DNA from: an uncultured Spirochaetales bacterium
GTDB lineage: Bacteria > Spirochaetota > Spirochaetia > Sphaerochaetales > Sphaerochaetaceae
Assembly: GCA_944388965.1 (NCBI GenBank)
Contig: CALXKL010000004.1
Span: 124,001-188,000 of the forward strand
Direction of reading: 5' to 3'
DNA: 64,000 nucleotides
This document shows, piece by piece, positions 50,287 through 59,002 of the stretch. Position numbers and translations under genes: made by a program. The notes beneath the pieces were generated by a model that had not been told where the DNA came from, searched no databases, and worked only from the letters and a program-made list of their open reading frames with translations. Positions within the stretch are counted from its first letter, which is position 1. Each line of letters starts with the position of its first letter.

Positions 50287-51087
50287 ATGAAAGACGCGCA
50301 GCACATCATCCGGTTCCTTGCCTCGCGATTCGCCAGGCTCGACCACTGCTCGGCCCTCGCCATATCCGGTTCGAAGACCAGTCCCGTCAACGACGACATG
50401 TCGGACTGGGACCTCTACATCTACAGCACCAGACGCATCACGCCCGACGAGAGAAAGGCGGTGCTCGAGGACATGTTCGACTCCATCAGGGTGGACATGT
50501 CGTTCTTCGAGGAGGGGGACGAGGCGGTCAGGGACGGCATCGCGTTCGACCTGATGTACCGCGACACGTCCTTCGTGGAGGAGCAGATCGACAGGGTCTG
50601 GCGGCGCCACTGCACATCGCTTGGCTACACGACGTGCTTCCTGTACAACCTGAAGACATCGCGCTTCATATTCGACAAGGCGGGCCTGGCCGGCCTTGTG
50701 GCCGAACTTGACGGGCCATACCCCGACGAGCTGGCACAAAGGATAATCGATGACAATGCGCGCATGACCTCCGGCGACGGCGAAGCCACCTGGATGAAGC
50801 AGATATCATGGGCGGAGAGAAGAGGCGACATCGTCAGCCGCAACCATCGTCTGGCGGCGCTCATGGCCTCCTACTTCGACATGCTGTTCGCCTTCAACAG
50901 GGTCCTGCATCCGGGCGAGAAGAAGCTGATGAAGTACGCCCATCTGCTGTGCCACAGGCTTCCCGAGGACTTCGACGAGGACATCGACAGGGTCTACCGC
51001 ACGATGTACGAGGGCGATCTGACGGGTGCGCTGACCACGCTCCTGGGACACCTGTACGACATGATCGGAATCACATCGCGTACTTGA
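50287..51087 (+). CDS. Nucleotidyltransferase-fold protein (DUF4037-like)
   Basis: A 266-residue protein. The nucleotidyltransferase signature G-S-x(n)-SDxD is in AISGSKTSPVNDDMSDWDLY (about 25-44), and a further acidic strand DSIRVDMSFF is near 75-80. The C-terminal part is helical (e.g. LAALMASYFDMLFAFNRVLH). Related proteins transfer NMP groups to small molecules or proteins, as do aminoglycoside-type nucleotidyltransferases. The target is unknown. TAGAAT ends 7 nt before the ATG and no ribosome site is present. The 3' end overlaps the convergent TSUP gene by 17 nt. Confidence 0.7.
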   Translation: MKDAQHIIRFLASRFARLDHCSALAISGSKTSPVNDDMSDWDLYIYSTRRITPDERKAVLEDMFDSIRVDMSFFEEGDEAVRDGIAFDLMYRDTSFVEEQIDRVWRRHCTSLGYTTCFLYNLKTSRFIFDKAGLAGLVAELDGPYPDELAQRIIDDNARMTSGDGEATWMKQISWAERRGDIVSRNHRLAALMASYFDMLFAFNRVLHPGEKKLMKYAHLLCHRLPEDFDEDIDRVYRTMYEGDLTGALTTLLGHLYDMIGITSRT

Positions 51088-51850
51088 AGCAGTTGTAGAC
51101 GCTGATCGCGGTTATCAGGACGAGCATCCACATGAACATCACATCGATCCTGTGCTCGTCGAGCCTTCTGGACAGCATGCGGCCGATGGAGGCGCCCACG
51201 ACGGCGCAGGCCATCATCATCACCAGCAGCAGAGGTTCGAACGCCGGCACGTCCCCCATGACCAGGTTCGAGATCAGACTGACGGTCTGGGAGAAGAAGA
51301 TGATGTACAGCGAGTTGAGGGCGCAGGTCTTTGTGTCCATGCTGAAGAAATAGGACAGGACCATTATGTTGATCGGGCCGCCGCCTATTCCCAGGAACGA
51401 GCTCATCAGCCCCAGGAACAGCCCCGCTGCGGTCGAGAAGAACGCGTTGCGGATGTCCAGCTGCCGGATCCTGGCCTTGTACATGACATAGAAGAACACA
51501 GCCACGGTCAGGATGACCATGATGATGTTCTGCACCAGCGACACCCTGCCCTGGTCCGGGAAGTACGACACAAGATAGGAGAAGACCGCCTTGCCGGCAA
51601 GTCCGCCGAATGCGGCGCCGAGAGCCAGGAACGTCCCCCTGCGGTCTATCTTCACATCTCCGCCACGGCTCCTGAGAAGGGAGACTATGGTCATGGTCAG
51701 GACCGTGGTGCCGGACAGGAAGCTGATCTGCGAGGAGTCCAGACCGCTGATGGCGTCCATCACCGGCTTGATGATGACTCCTCCCCCGATTCCGCTCAGG
51801 GAGCCAAGGACCGTTGCGAAAAGCACTGTCACGGCGATGATGAACTGCAT
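51071..51850 (-). CDS. Sulfite exporter TauE/SafE (TSUP)-family permease
   Basis: A 259-residue membrane protein with about eight helices. The family repeat is seen as TVLGSLSGIGGGVIIKPVMD near the N-terminus and LMSSFLGIGGGPINIMVLSY in the second half. TSUP proteins move sulfite, sulfonates or other organic anions. It is third in a rubredoxin-ferredoxin-TSUP operon (10-bp gap). The link to redox genes suggests transport of a sulfur or small organic anion, but the substrate is unknown. Confidence 0.9.
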   Translation of the reverse strand: MQFIIAVTVLFATVLGSLSGIGGGVIIKPVMDAISGLDSSQISFLSGTTVLTMTIVSLLRSRGGDVKIDRRGTFLALGAAFGGLAGKAVFSYLVSYFPDQGRVSLVQNIIMVILTVAVFFYVMYKARIRQLDIRNAFFSTAAGLFLGLMSSFLGIGGGPINIMVLSYFFSMDTKTCALNSLYIIFFSQTVSLISNLVMGDVPAFEPLLLVMMMACAVVGASIGRMLSRRLDEHRIDVMFMWMLVLITAISVYNCFKYAM

Positions 51851-51860
51851 TCTGACCTCC

Positions 51861-52355
51861 CTATCTCCTTCGTTCGAGCAGCGACACGAGTCGGCGGGCG
51901 CTCTCGACGGGGAACGATACAGGAGGATTCTCGACCAGCGACCTCAAAAGGTCAATGGCCCCATCCGACTGCGGAAGCATGAACCCCGCCTCGCGGACGA
52001 GATCCTCCGCCGAGATCCGGCTGGAGCGGGCGATCGCCAACGCAAGCCTTCTCAAGCCTTCCCTATCCCCGCTTTCGCCGACGGCTTCGGCGATGGCCTC
52101 CTGTCTCGCCCTGGAGGCGGCGAGATCCATGAGCGACGAGACGACGTCCTCATCCTTTTCCTGCTGGCGCGGATACTTCACCGGCACGAGGCTGATGGCA
52201 CCGCTGGGGCATGCATCGGCGCACTGCCCGCATCCGATGCATCTGTCGACGTCTATGACGCTGTCCTCCGTGTCGCTGGCCCCGGTGGGGCATACATACA
52301 GGCAGAGACAGTCCTTCGTGCACAGTCTCAGATTCCTGACGGCCTTCCTCTCCAT
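51861..52355 (-). CDS. 4Fe-4S ferredoxin-domain protein
   Basis: A 164-residue protein. The N-terminal ferredoxin-like domain has CTKDCLCLYVCPTGA (first cluster, unusual spacing C-x3-C-x-C-x3-CP) and CIGCGQCADACPSGAI (canonical C-x2-C-x2-C-x3-CP). It is followed by a ~95-residue charged helical C-terminus with no family I recognise. ATG 52355 is chosen because AGGAGGT lies 8 nt before it. An upstream in-frame region overlaps the rubredoxin gene and is non-coding. It is an electron carrier or partner of the upstream rubredoxin-type protein. Confidence 0.82.
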   Translation of the reverse strand: MERKAVRNLRLCTKDCLCLYVCPTGASDTEDSVIDVDRCIGCGQCADACPSGAISLVPVKYPRQQEKDEDVVSSLMDLAASRARQEAIAEAVGESGDREGLRRLALAIARSSRISAEDLVREAGFMLPQSDGAIDLLRSLVENPPVSFPVESARRLVSLLERRR

Positions 52356-52369
52356 ATCGCAATACCTCC

Positions 52370-53002
52370 TCAGGAGACGCTGTCGAACTTCCAGCCTGGG
52401 ACCTTGCATACCGGACACATGCCGGGAGCATCGTCCCCGATGTGGATGAAGCCGCATACGCTGCACACCCACACCTGCCTGCCTTCGAGCATAGCCTCAC
52501 CCTCTCTGCCGTAGCGGGAAAGGAGGCTGGAGACGATCCTGGAGACCTTCTCCGCCCACAGCCTTGCCCTCAGGGCTCCTCTGTCTCCACGCTCCTGTGC
52601 ACTTTCGAGTGCGGCTGGGAAACGCTGTGCAAGATCCTCGGCCACAAGGGTCTGGAGCATGCCGAGGTCCGCCTCCTCACCATCGCAAATCGACGAGAAG
52701 TACGACGAGATCTCGCCATACAGGCGCTCCTCTTCTCCCTGGTACTGCTTGCCGCTGCCTCTTGCAAGGTTGGAGAAGACGATCGAGAGAATCGCAGGCG
52801 TCAGCTTCGTCATGGTCGCGACACCGGACACGTGACGCTCAAAGGAGCCGGCAAGTCCGGTTCCGGATTCCTCCTGGGGGTCGAACATCGCCTTCTCGGC
52901 ACCGCATCCTGGACAGGTCCAGTCGTCCGGAAGACTGTCGAACGGGACGCCTTCCGCCTCTTCGTCATACACGTATCCGCAGATGGAGCATATGTACTTC
53001 AT
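52370..53002 (-). CDS. Two-rubredoxin-domain protein
   Basis: A 210-residue protein. The N-terminal rubredoxin has [14 protein letters not shown] and [12 protein letters not shown] helical middle (~60-165) includes [20 protein letters not shown]. The C-terminal rubredoxin-like zinc/iron ribbon has [20 protein letters not shown]. The architecture recalls rubrerythrin-like proteins, but the di-iron EXXH motifs are not clear, so I do not call it rubrerythrin. AAAGGAGG precedes the ATG. It is first of the operon with ferredoxin and TSUP genes and probably serves in electron transfer or oxygen defence. Confidence 0.82.
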   Translation of the reverse strand: MKYICSICGYVYDEEAEGVPFDSLPDDWTCPGCGAEKAMFDPQEESGTGLAGSFERHVSGVATMTKLTPAILSIVFSNLARGSGKQYQGEEERLYGEISSYFSSICDGEEADLGMLQTLVAEDLAQRFPAALESAQERGDRGALRARLWAEKVSRIVSSLLSRYGREGEAMLEGRQVWVCSVCGFIHIGDDAPGMCPVCKVPGWKFDSVS

Positions 53003-53085
53003 CCGGAATCCTCCTTTCCAACAGTCTAGCATGACGATTCATGTCGCAGTTGGAGAAACACACCCCCTGAATGTCACAAAATGGA

Positions 53086-53121
53086 GGAAGCCGTGCAGGA
53101 GATCCACTCCCGACGGCTTCC
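53086..53121 (-). terminator. Terminator of the small membrane-protein gene
   Basis: A 9-bp stem GGAAGCCGT / ACGGCTTCC with inner partial pairing. Read on the minus strand it lies 24 bp after the stop codon and is followed by TCCATTTTG. Confidence 0.55.
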
Positions 53122-53144
53122 CGGACATCGCGATGATGATGATG

Positions 53145-53564
53145 TCAGAACGCGTCCTTCGACACCCTGAACACGCATGCAAGCACGAGCAGATGCGTGA
53201 CCAGGTCCTCGATCCATCCGATCCACTCGTCTCCGTTCACGCCCTTCAGCCCGTCGACGAAATCCGTCATGACGATCGTGAGCACCCATACGACGAGAAT
53301 CGCGACCATGCTCCATTTCACATACTTCGCGTTGATCCCCTTCAGGAAAGAGGGGACGATGAGCAGGACGCCGCACAGCAGGAGCAGGATGCCCAGGAGT
53401 ATCTCGAGCACCTCGTTGTCCAGCACGTCGAACAGTCCGTTGCTCGTATCTCCCATCAGCCCCTGAATGCCGATGCAGATGAACAGGAGACCGACCAGCA
53501 CCCTGAGCACGATATCGCCGCTGAGCTTCGTGTCCTTGACAAGCGTCTTTGAAGTCTTTGCCAT
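53145..53564 (-). CDS. Small four-helix membrane protein, unknown
   Basis: A 139-residue protein with four likely membrane helices: DIVLRVLVGLLFICIGIQGL, VLEILLGILLLLCGVLLIVP, KWSMVAILVVWVLTIVMTDF and the segment around HLLVLACVF. A short basic N-terminus (MAKTSKTLVKDTK) precedes them. I do not recognise a family. ATG 53564 has GGAGGTGTGTA upstream and a TAGAAT about 25 bp before it. A longer frame extends upstream through pth on the opposite strand, but that part is a shadow. It is divergent from pth. Confidence 0.75.
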   Translation of the reverse strand: MAKTSKTLVKDTKLSGDIVLRVLVGLLFICIGIQGLMGDTSNGLFDVLDNEVLEILLGILLLLCGVLLIVPSFLKGINAKYVKWSMVAILVVWVLTIVMTDFVDGLKGVNGDEWIGWIEDLVTHLLVLACVFRVSKDAF

Positions 53565-53649
53565 TACACACCTCCGATTGATACCCGGGATTCTACCACA
53601 GATGGGCAGGGGATGGAAAGAAAGACGCACTTCGGCTAGGCTGTCCGAC

Positions 53650-54174
53650 ATGACCAGAATGGTGGTGTTCCTTGGCAACCCGGGCAGACAGTACGAGAGG
53701 ACGAGACACAATGCGGGATACCTGCTGTGCTCCAGGATGTACCCGGATGCGTCGTTCAGCGTGAAGTTCCACAGCGCATACGCGAAGGAGGACGGGCTGG
53801 TCATCCTCAAACCGCTGACGCTGATGAACCTGTCCGGAACGGCCGTCAGCGAGGCGGCCTGCTTCCTGCGCATCAAGGCAGACGAGATCCTGGTCGTCCA
53901 CGACGACCTCGAGCTTCCTCTCGGAGAGGCCAGGCTCCAGAAGGGCGGAGGGATGAAGGGGCACAACGGACTGCGCAGCATCAGACAGCGACTTGGAGAT
54001 GACGGATTCCACAGGCTGCGCATAGGCATAGGCCGGCCGGTCCATGGAGACGTGGCGAACCACGTCCTCTCCCCCTTCTCCGAAGACGAGATGTCGACAC
54101 TCTCCGCACTGTTCGACGTCCTTTGCGCCAGAGACGTCCTGCACGCAGGCGACGGGCTGGTCGTGAGAATCTGA
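53650..54174 (+). CDS. pth: Peptidyl-tRNA hydrolase
   Basis: A 174-residue enzyme that releases peptides from drop-off peptidyl-tRNAs. Family landmarks are VVFLGNPGRQYERTRHNAGY with the catalytic His, ILKPLTLMNLSGTAV, VVHDDLELPLGEARLQKGGG and GHNGLRSI. Slightly shorter than the E. coli enzyme. The start is ATG 53650. A TAGGCT box ends 7 nt before it and no ribosome site is seen, so it may be leaderless. Confidence 0.95.
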   Translation: MTRMVVFLGNPGRQYERTRHNAGYLLCSRMYPDASFSVKFHSAYAKEDGLVILKPLTLMNLSGTAVSEAACFLRIKADEILVVHDDLELPLGEARLQKGGGMKGHNGLRSIRQRLGDDGFHRLRIGIGRPVHGDVANHVLSPFSEDEMSTLSALFDVLCARDVLHAGDGLVVRI

Positions 54175-54276
54175 GCCGGAGGCCCATATCCCCCGATTTT
54201 TCCCACTAAACGTCTTTTTTCTGCTACTATTGGGAATAGACCCACAACGAAACAGACGAAAGGAGGGGGTTGTCCG

Positions 54277-57200
54277 ATGACGGAACGGGACTTCAGGGTT
54301 GCACGCACCACGAGGGAGCGTCTCGGTCTAACGAGACCGCTGTTCGTTACTTCAGGAAACCTGCAGACGCTATATGACGACGCCAATGGCGTCAGTTATG
54401 CATACAACAAGGCCGTCAAGGAGCAGGGAGAGGCCGATTCCTCCTACCTGTCCGCCGGAAAGCTGCACGCCACCGCCGTGCTGCACATGCTCTACCAGAG
54501 CGTCCTCGACACGTATCTGAGGGAGAACAACCCGGACATGTTCACCCGCATACTGCCGATAATCGAGACGCAGGAGCCGCTCAGGGGCGTGCTGTCGTTC
54601 TTCGACCGCGAACTGCCATCGCCGCTGCTTGTCCAGCAACTGGTCGACAGGACCTATTACGACCTGGAGGTGCTCCGGTCGTTCTTCATCCACCAGGTGC
54701 TGGTAAACAACCCTGCGCTGATGAGTGCGGCAGGAGCGCTCGTGGAACCCCAGGGCCTCGTGTTCCCCAAGGAGGCGGGGGCGCTGCAGAGCCTGATCGG
54801 ATCCTACACTCGCACCATAGACGGAAAGATAGGGCACAGCGACGAGGACGACATCTTCGACTTCCTCACGAAGCCTGCAAGACTGTATCCCAACAGTCTA
54901 ACCGAGCAGATACAGTACATTCTGCGCGAATGGGCGGATCTGCTGTCCGACGACCTGAAGCTTCTGCTCCAGTCGGGACTCGACTTCATCCACCAGGAGG
55001 AGAAGGACCACGGCGGATTTGGAAACGGCGCAGGCGCACCGATGGAGGTCCCCGACTACTCCGGGCTCGACAACGAGTACGAGGCCTTCTCCAGCGACCT
55101 GGACTGGATGCCGCGTGTCGTCATGATCGCCAAGTGCACGCTCGTGTGGCTCGACCAGCTGAGCAAGTGGTACCACAGGGAGATACGCACTCTGGACCAG
55201 ATTCCTGATGAAGAGCTGGACAAGCTCGCCGAGAGAGGGTTCACGGCCCTCTGGCTCATAGGGCTCTGGGAGCGCTCCGATGCGTCGAAGCGGATCAAGG
55301 TCATGTGCGGCAATCCGGATGCCGAAGCCTCCGCCTATTCCCTCAGGAACTACGAAATCGCACACAACATCGGCGGCTGGCCCGCATTGGAGAACCTGAG
55401 GGACCGCTGCGCAAGACGCGGCATAAGGCTCGCCTCCGACATGGTGCCCAACCATACGGGACTGGACAGCGACTGGATGTACCAGCATCCGGAGTACTTC
55501 ATGAGCCAGGACTACTCGCCCTTCCCCTCATACACGTTCAACGGACCGGACCTGTCCACCAACCCGGACGTCGAGATCAAGCTCGAGGACCACTACTATG
55601 ACAGGAGCGATGCGGCAGTCACCTTCCGCCGCGTCGACAGGAGGACAGGCGAGACCCGCTATGTCTTCCACGGCAACGACGGCACGTCGATGCCCTGGAA
55701 CGACACCGCACAGCTGGACTACCTCAATCCCGTGACCCGAGAGGCCGTCATCCAGGAGATCCTGCACGTTGCCAGGAACTTCCACATAATCCGCTTCGAT
55801 GCGGCGATGACGCTTGCCAAGCGCCACATCCAGAGGCTCTGGTACCCCAAGCCCGGAAACGGAGGAGACATCGCCGGCAGGTTCATGTACGCCCTCAGCG
55901 ACGAGGAGTTCAACAGGAGGATTCCTCAGGAGTTCTGGAGGGAGGTGGTCGACCGCATTGCGAACGAGGTTCCGGACACGCTGCTTCTCGCAGAGGCCTT
56001 CTGGATGATGGAGGGCTATTTCGTCCGCACACTGGGCATGCACCGCGTCTACAACTCGGCCTTCATGAACATGCTCAAGAACCAGGAGAACCAGAAGTAC
56101 CGCATGGCGATCAAGAACACCCTGGTCTTCGAACCCGAGATCCTCAAGCGCTATGTGAACTTCATGAACAACCCCGACGAGGAGACCGCGATCGCACAGT
56201 TCGGCGACGGCAACCGCTACTTCTCCATCTGCACCATACTCGCCACGCTGCCCGGCCTGCCGATGTTCGGCCATGGCCAGATAGAGGGCCTTAAGGAGAA
56301 GTACGGCATGGAGTACAGGCGGGCATACTGGGACGAGAAGCCGAACCAGTGGATGATCGACGAGCACTACAGGAGGATATTCCCCCTGCTCAGAAGGCGC
56401 TACCTCTTCAGCGGCGTCGAGCATTTCAACATCTACGACGCATGGGACAACGGCACATGCCGCGAATCCGTCTTCGCATACGTCAACGGACATGGAAGCG
56501 AGAGGACGCTGGTCATCGTCAACAACCAGTATGAAAGGGTCAGCGCGAACATAAGGATGAGCTGTCCCAAGCTGAAGAAGGACGGGCAGGAGAAGGAGAC
56601 CGTTTGCATTTCCATAGCGGAGAACCTCGGACTCCATTTCGGCGGCCGACACTACATGATCTGGGAGAACTTCTCCACGGGGCTGACCTACCTGATGCCG
56701 TCTATCAGGCTTTATGAGGAGGGCTACAACTTCACCATAGACGGATACGACAGCAGGGTGCTGTGGAACATCCGCGAGGTCGAGGACTTCGACGGCTCAT
56801 ACGAGAAGCTGTACGGATTCCTCGGAGACGGCGGCGTGAAGAACATCAACGTCGCTGTCATGCTGCTGCGCCTCAAGCCAGTATACAAGGAGCTGGAGAG
56901 CTTCAGGAGCGACCAGTTCTTCTCCCTCGTCGACGACCTGCTGTTCGTGGACGACAACGCCCTGAGCGAAAGGAAGCTGCTTCTTCTCATAGCGGAGACG
57001 TACACCAGGCTCAACGCAGTCGCGGAGACGTTCGACGAGGCGCTCGTCGAGGCCCTTCCCCAGATGCCGGCCGATATCGATCCGGGCAGGATGGTGGCCC
57101 AGGTGCGCGCCCTAAACAGGGCGGTCCACAAGAGCGGCACCGGAGTGTTCGCATCGTTTGCAAGACTCACGCCCGAGCTCTCGCTGGTGATCGCCGCGGC

Positions 57201-57651
57201 CATAGTCCTCAAACCGTTCATCGACGAGGAGCATGACAGCGTCAAGGACGCCATGAGGGCGGCAGACAGGCTGCTTCTCCACCACTTCTTCGAGGCCAGG
57301 AAGGATGAGCTGCACCTCGGCGACGAGGACATGCACCAGCTGATGCACATGACGGCCTTCTTCTCGGTCGCGGGCTACAGGATGGAAAGCCTGGTGAACA
57401 GGAAGCCCGAGAAGATCCTCGCCGCCCTGCTGGAGGACGAGGACGTCAGGATAGCCACGAAGTGCAACGAATACCAGGGCGTCACCTGGTACAACAAGGA
57501 GATGATGCAGCTGATGATAGTCCTGTCGGCGCTTTCGGTGGAGGTGATGCTCCCCTCGAAGGGCAGATTCAACAGCGACAGATACATAGCACGCCTTCTC
57601 AAAAAGGAGGAGGAATCGCAGTACAGGCTCGACAGGCTTCTGGAGGACTGA
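54277..57651 (+). CDS. Large GH13 (alpha-amylase superfamily) enzyme
   Basis: A 1124-residue cytoplasmic protein. The N-terminal ~300 residues are unassigned. The GH13 barrel (~300-720) has region I DMVPNHTG near 388, region II IIRFDAAMTLAKRH with the nucleophile Asp near 506, region III LLLAEAFWMM with the acid/base Glu near 571, and region IV FMNNPDEETA near 630. In region IV the usual NHD is NPD: the stabilising Asp is kept but the His is lost. A C-terminal ~400 residues are unassigned. Hydrolase or transferase activity on alpha-glucans is likely. AAAGGAGGGGG precedes the ATG. It may act in glycogen or maltodextrin turnover. Confidence 0.85.
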   Translation: MTERDFRVARTTRERLGLTRPLFVTSGNLQTLYDDANGVSYAYNKAVKEQGEADSSYLSAGKLHATAVLHMLYQSVLDTYLRENNPDMFTRILPIIETQEPLRGVLSFFDRELPSPLLVQQLVDRTYYDLEVLRSFFIHQVLVNNPALMSAAGALVEPQGLVFPKEAGALQSLIGSYTRTIDGKIGHSDEDDIFDFLTKPARLYPNSLTEQIQYILREWADLLSDDLKLLLQSGLDFIHQEEKDHGGFGNGAGAPMEVPDYSGLDNEYEAFSSDLDWMPRVVMIAKCTLVWLDQLSKWYHREIRTLDQIPDEELDKLAERGFTALWLIGLWERSDASKRIKVMCGNPDAEASAYSLRNYEIAHNIGGWPALENLRDRCARRGIRLASDMVPNHTGLDSDWMYQHPEYFMSQDYSPFPSYTFNGPDLSTNPDVEIKLEDHYYDRSDAAVTFRRVDRRTGETRYVFHGNDGTSMPWNDTAQLDYLNPVTREAVIQEILHVARNFHIIRFDAAMTLAKRHIQRLWYPKPGNGGDIAGRFMYALSDEEFNRRIPQEFWREVVDRIANEVPDTLLLAEAFWMMEGYFVRTLGMHRVYNSAFMNMLKNQENQKYRMAIKNTLVFEPEILKRYVNFMNNPDEETAIAQFGDGNRYFSICTILATLPGLPMFGHGQIEGLKEKYGMEYRRAYWDEKPNQWMIDEHYRRIFPLLRRRYLFSGVEHFNIYDAWDNGTCRESVFAYVNGHGSERTLVIVNNQYERVSANIRMSCPKLKKDGQEKETVCISIAENLGLHFGGRHYMIWENFSTGLTYLMPSIRLYEEGYNFTIDGYDSRVLWNIREVEDFDGSYEKLYGFLGDGGVKNINVAVMLLRLKPVYKELESFRSDQFFSLVDDLLFVDDNALSERKLLLLIAETYTRLNAVAETFDEALVEALPQMPADIDPGRMVAQVRALNRAVHKSGTGVFASFARLTPELSLVIAAAIVLKPFIDEEHDSVKDAMRAADRLLLHHFFEARKDELHLGDEDMHQLMHMTAFFSVAGYRMESLVNRKPEKILAALLEDEDVRIATKCNEYQGVTWYNKEMMQLMIVLSALSVEVMLPSKGRFNSDRYIARLLKKEEESQYRLDRLLED

Positions 57652-57667
57652 AGGGCCTCGAGGACGG

Positions 57668-57702
57668 ACAGGGCGCCGCGAGGGACTACAAAGGCGCCCT
57701 GT
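57668..57702 (+). terminator. Hairpin after the GH13 gene
   Basis: A perfect 10-bp stem ACAGGGCGCC / GGCGCCCTGT with a 15-nt loop, followed by TTC. It is immediately followed by the TATAAT of the next unit. It probably works as terminator or attenuator. Confidence 0.6.
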
Positions 57703-57709
57703 TTCACGA

Positions 57710-57715
57710 TATAAT
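57710..57715 (+). promoter_or_regulatory. -10 box for the membrane-protein operon
   Basis: TATAAT at 57710-57715, just after the hairpin. A -35 at 17 bp spacing would be TACAAA, a poor match, so activation may be needed. Confidence 0.45.
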
Positions 57716-57740
57716 TGCGCAGACAGGAGGGAAAGCAGGC

Positions 57741-57761
57741 ATGGCCTGCGAAGCGTTATGA
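57741..57761 (+). CDS. Six-codon upstream ORF (MACEAL) coupled to the symporter-like gene
   Basis: ATG GCC TGC GAA GCG TTA TGA, preceded by AGGAGGG 9 nt upstream. Its stop overlaps the start of the next gene as ATGA (57758-57761). The only good ribosome site in the leader serves this mini-ORF, so translation of the membrane protein probably depends on termination-reinitiation here. Confidence 0.5.
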   Translation: MACEAL

Positions 57762-59002
57762 AAACCTGGATCACATATCTGACTTCTCTGCTGCTGGGTC
57801 TTGCAACCGCACTGCTGCTGGGCGATGCCGCCTGGAGCCTTCCGCTGTTCGGGACACTGTACACGCTCGCCATCAACACGGGCACGCTTCTGGCACTGGC
57901 AATGGTCGTCGTCAGCACCACCAGCGCGTTCGCATCGCTCAGAAAGGACGGACTGGGGTCCAGAACGGCGGGCATATCGCTTGCATGGACGCTCGTGACG
58001 GCGCTTGCCCTTCCCCTGATGACGGGGCTCGTATGTGCCGCATTCCCGGTCGTGTTCCCCGTCTCCACCACTGCTGGAAGCGGCAGCGTTGCGCCGTCAT
58101 ACGTATCATCGGTGTTCGCCAACGCATGGCAGCTCACGACATCCGGAGATCCCACGGTATACCTCTCCGCAGCCGACAGCTTCCTGGTGCCCGTGGTCCT
58201 GCTGGCGCTTGTCATGGGATGGGCGCTGAAGCCCGATGCGGACATAATCAAGCCCGCATACATCACGATGAACTCGCTTTCCGAGGTGATGTACAGGATA
58301 GCCAGGGCGACCTCGTATTTCGGATACTTCCTGGTGTTCCTCTCCTCATGCTACATGTTCAGTGTGACGTATCAGGAGAAGACGTTCTTCGTGGACGGGA
58401 CGTTCTCGGCGCTTCTGGTCGCAGTCCCGCTCTGCCTATCACTGGTCGTCCTGCCTGTGCTGTTCGAGATCTTCACCAAAGGAAAGGGCAATCCTTATAA
58501 GACGCTCTACAGAAATCTTGCCTGCCAGATCGCAGCACTGACCAGCGGCAACTACATCTTCTCGATGCCGTTCACAATGGCAGGCGCCAGGTACAACGAC
58601 GGGGTCCAGAAGAGGATCTCCTCATCGGCATCCTCGCTCTTCTACCTCTTCACCAGAGGAGGAAGCGCAGCCGTCGCCACATTCTCCATCATCGCGCTGA
58701 TCGCAAGCGTCACAGGTGCCGCAGTGGATATTCCGACAAGCCTGCTGATCGCACTCGCCTGTGCGCTGATGTCGTTCGTGGCAAGCCTGTCTTCTGGATT
58801 CGAGATCATGTTCATCACGATCGCCGCGATGAAGCTGATGGGCATCGACCTGTTCTCCGCGGAGGTCACGATGCTGGGTCTCCTGCCGCTGCTGTCCGGA
58901 CTCGGGACGATGGTCGACACACAGATCGCCCTGCTCGGTTCGACGATAGTCGCAAGAAGGATCGGCGTCGACGTCTGTCCTTCGTACAAGGACATCATGT
59001 GA
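57758..59002 (+). CDS. Dicarboxylate/amino-acid symporter (SDF)-like membrane protein
   Basis: A 414-residue protein with about eight to ten membrane segments. The second half has features like the sodium:dicarboxylate symporter fold: Ser-rich re-entrant region LTSGNYIFSMPFTMAGARYN with SSSASSLFYLFTRGGSAAVA, and a final helix before GTMVDTQIALLGSTIVARRI. The classical NMDGT motif is absent, so this is a divergent member and its substrate is open. Translation probably starts by coupling to the MACEAL mini-ORF. Its stop overlaps the GTG start of the next gene by 4 nt. Confidence 0.65.
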   Translation: MKTWITYLTSLLLGLATALLLGDAAWSLPLFGTLYTLAINTGTLLALAMVVVSTTSAFASLRKDGLGSRTAGISLAWTLVTALALPLMTGLVCAAFPVVFPVSTTAGSGSVAPSYVSSVFANAWQLTTSGDPTVYLSAADSFLVPVVLLALVMGWALKPDADIIKPAYITMNSLSEVMYRIARATSYFGYFLVFLSSCYMFSVTYQEKTFFVDGTFSALLVAVPLCLSLVVLPVLFEIFTKGKGNPYKTLYRNLACQIAALTSGNYIFSMPFTMAGARYNDGVQKRISSSASSLFYLFTRGGSAAVATFSIIALIASVTGAAVDIPTSLLIALACALMSFVASLSSGFEIMFITIAAMKLMGIDLFSAEVTMLGLLPLLSGLGTMVDTQIALLGSTIVARRIGVDVCPSYKDIM

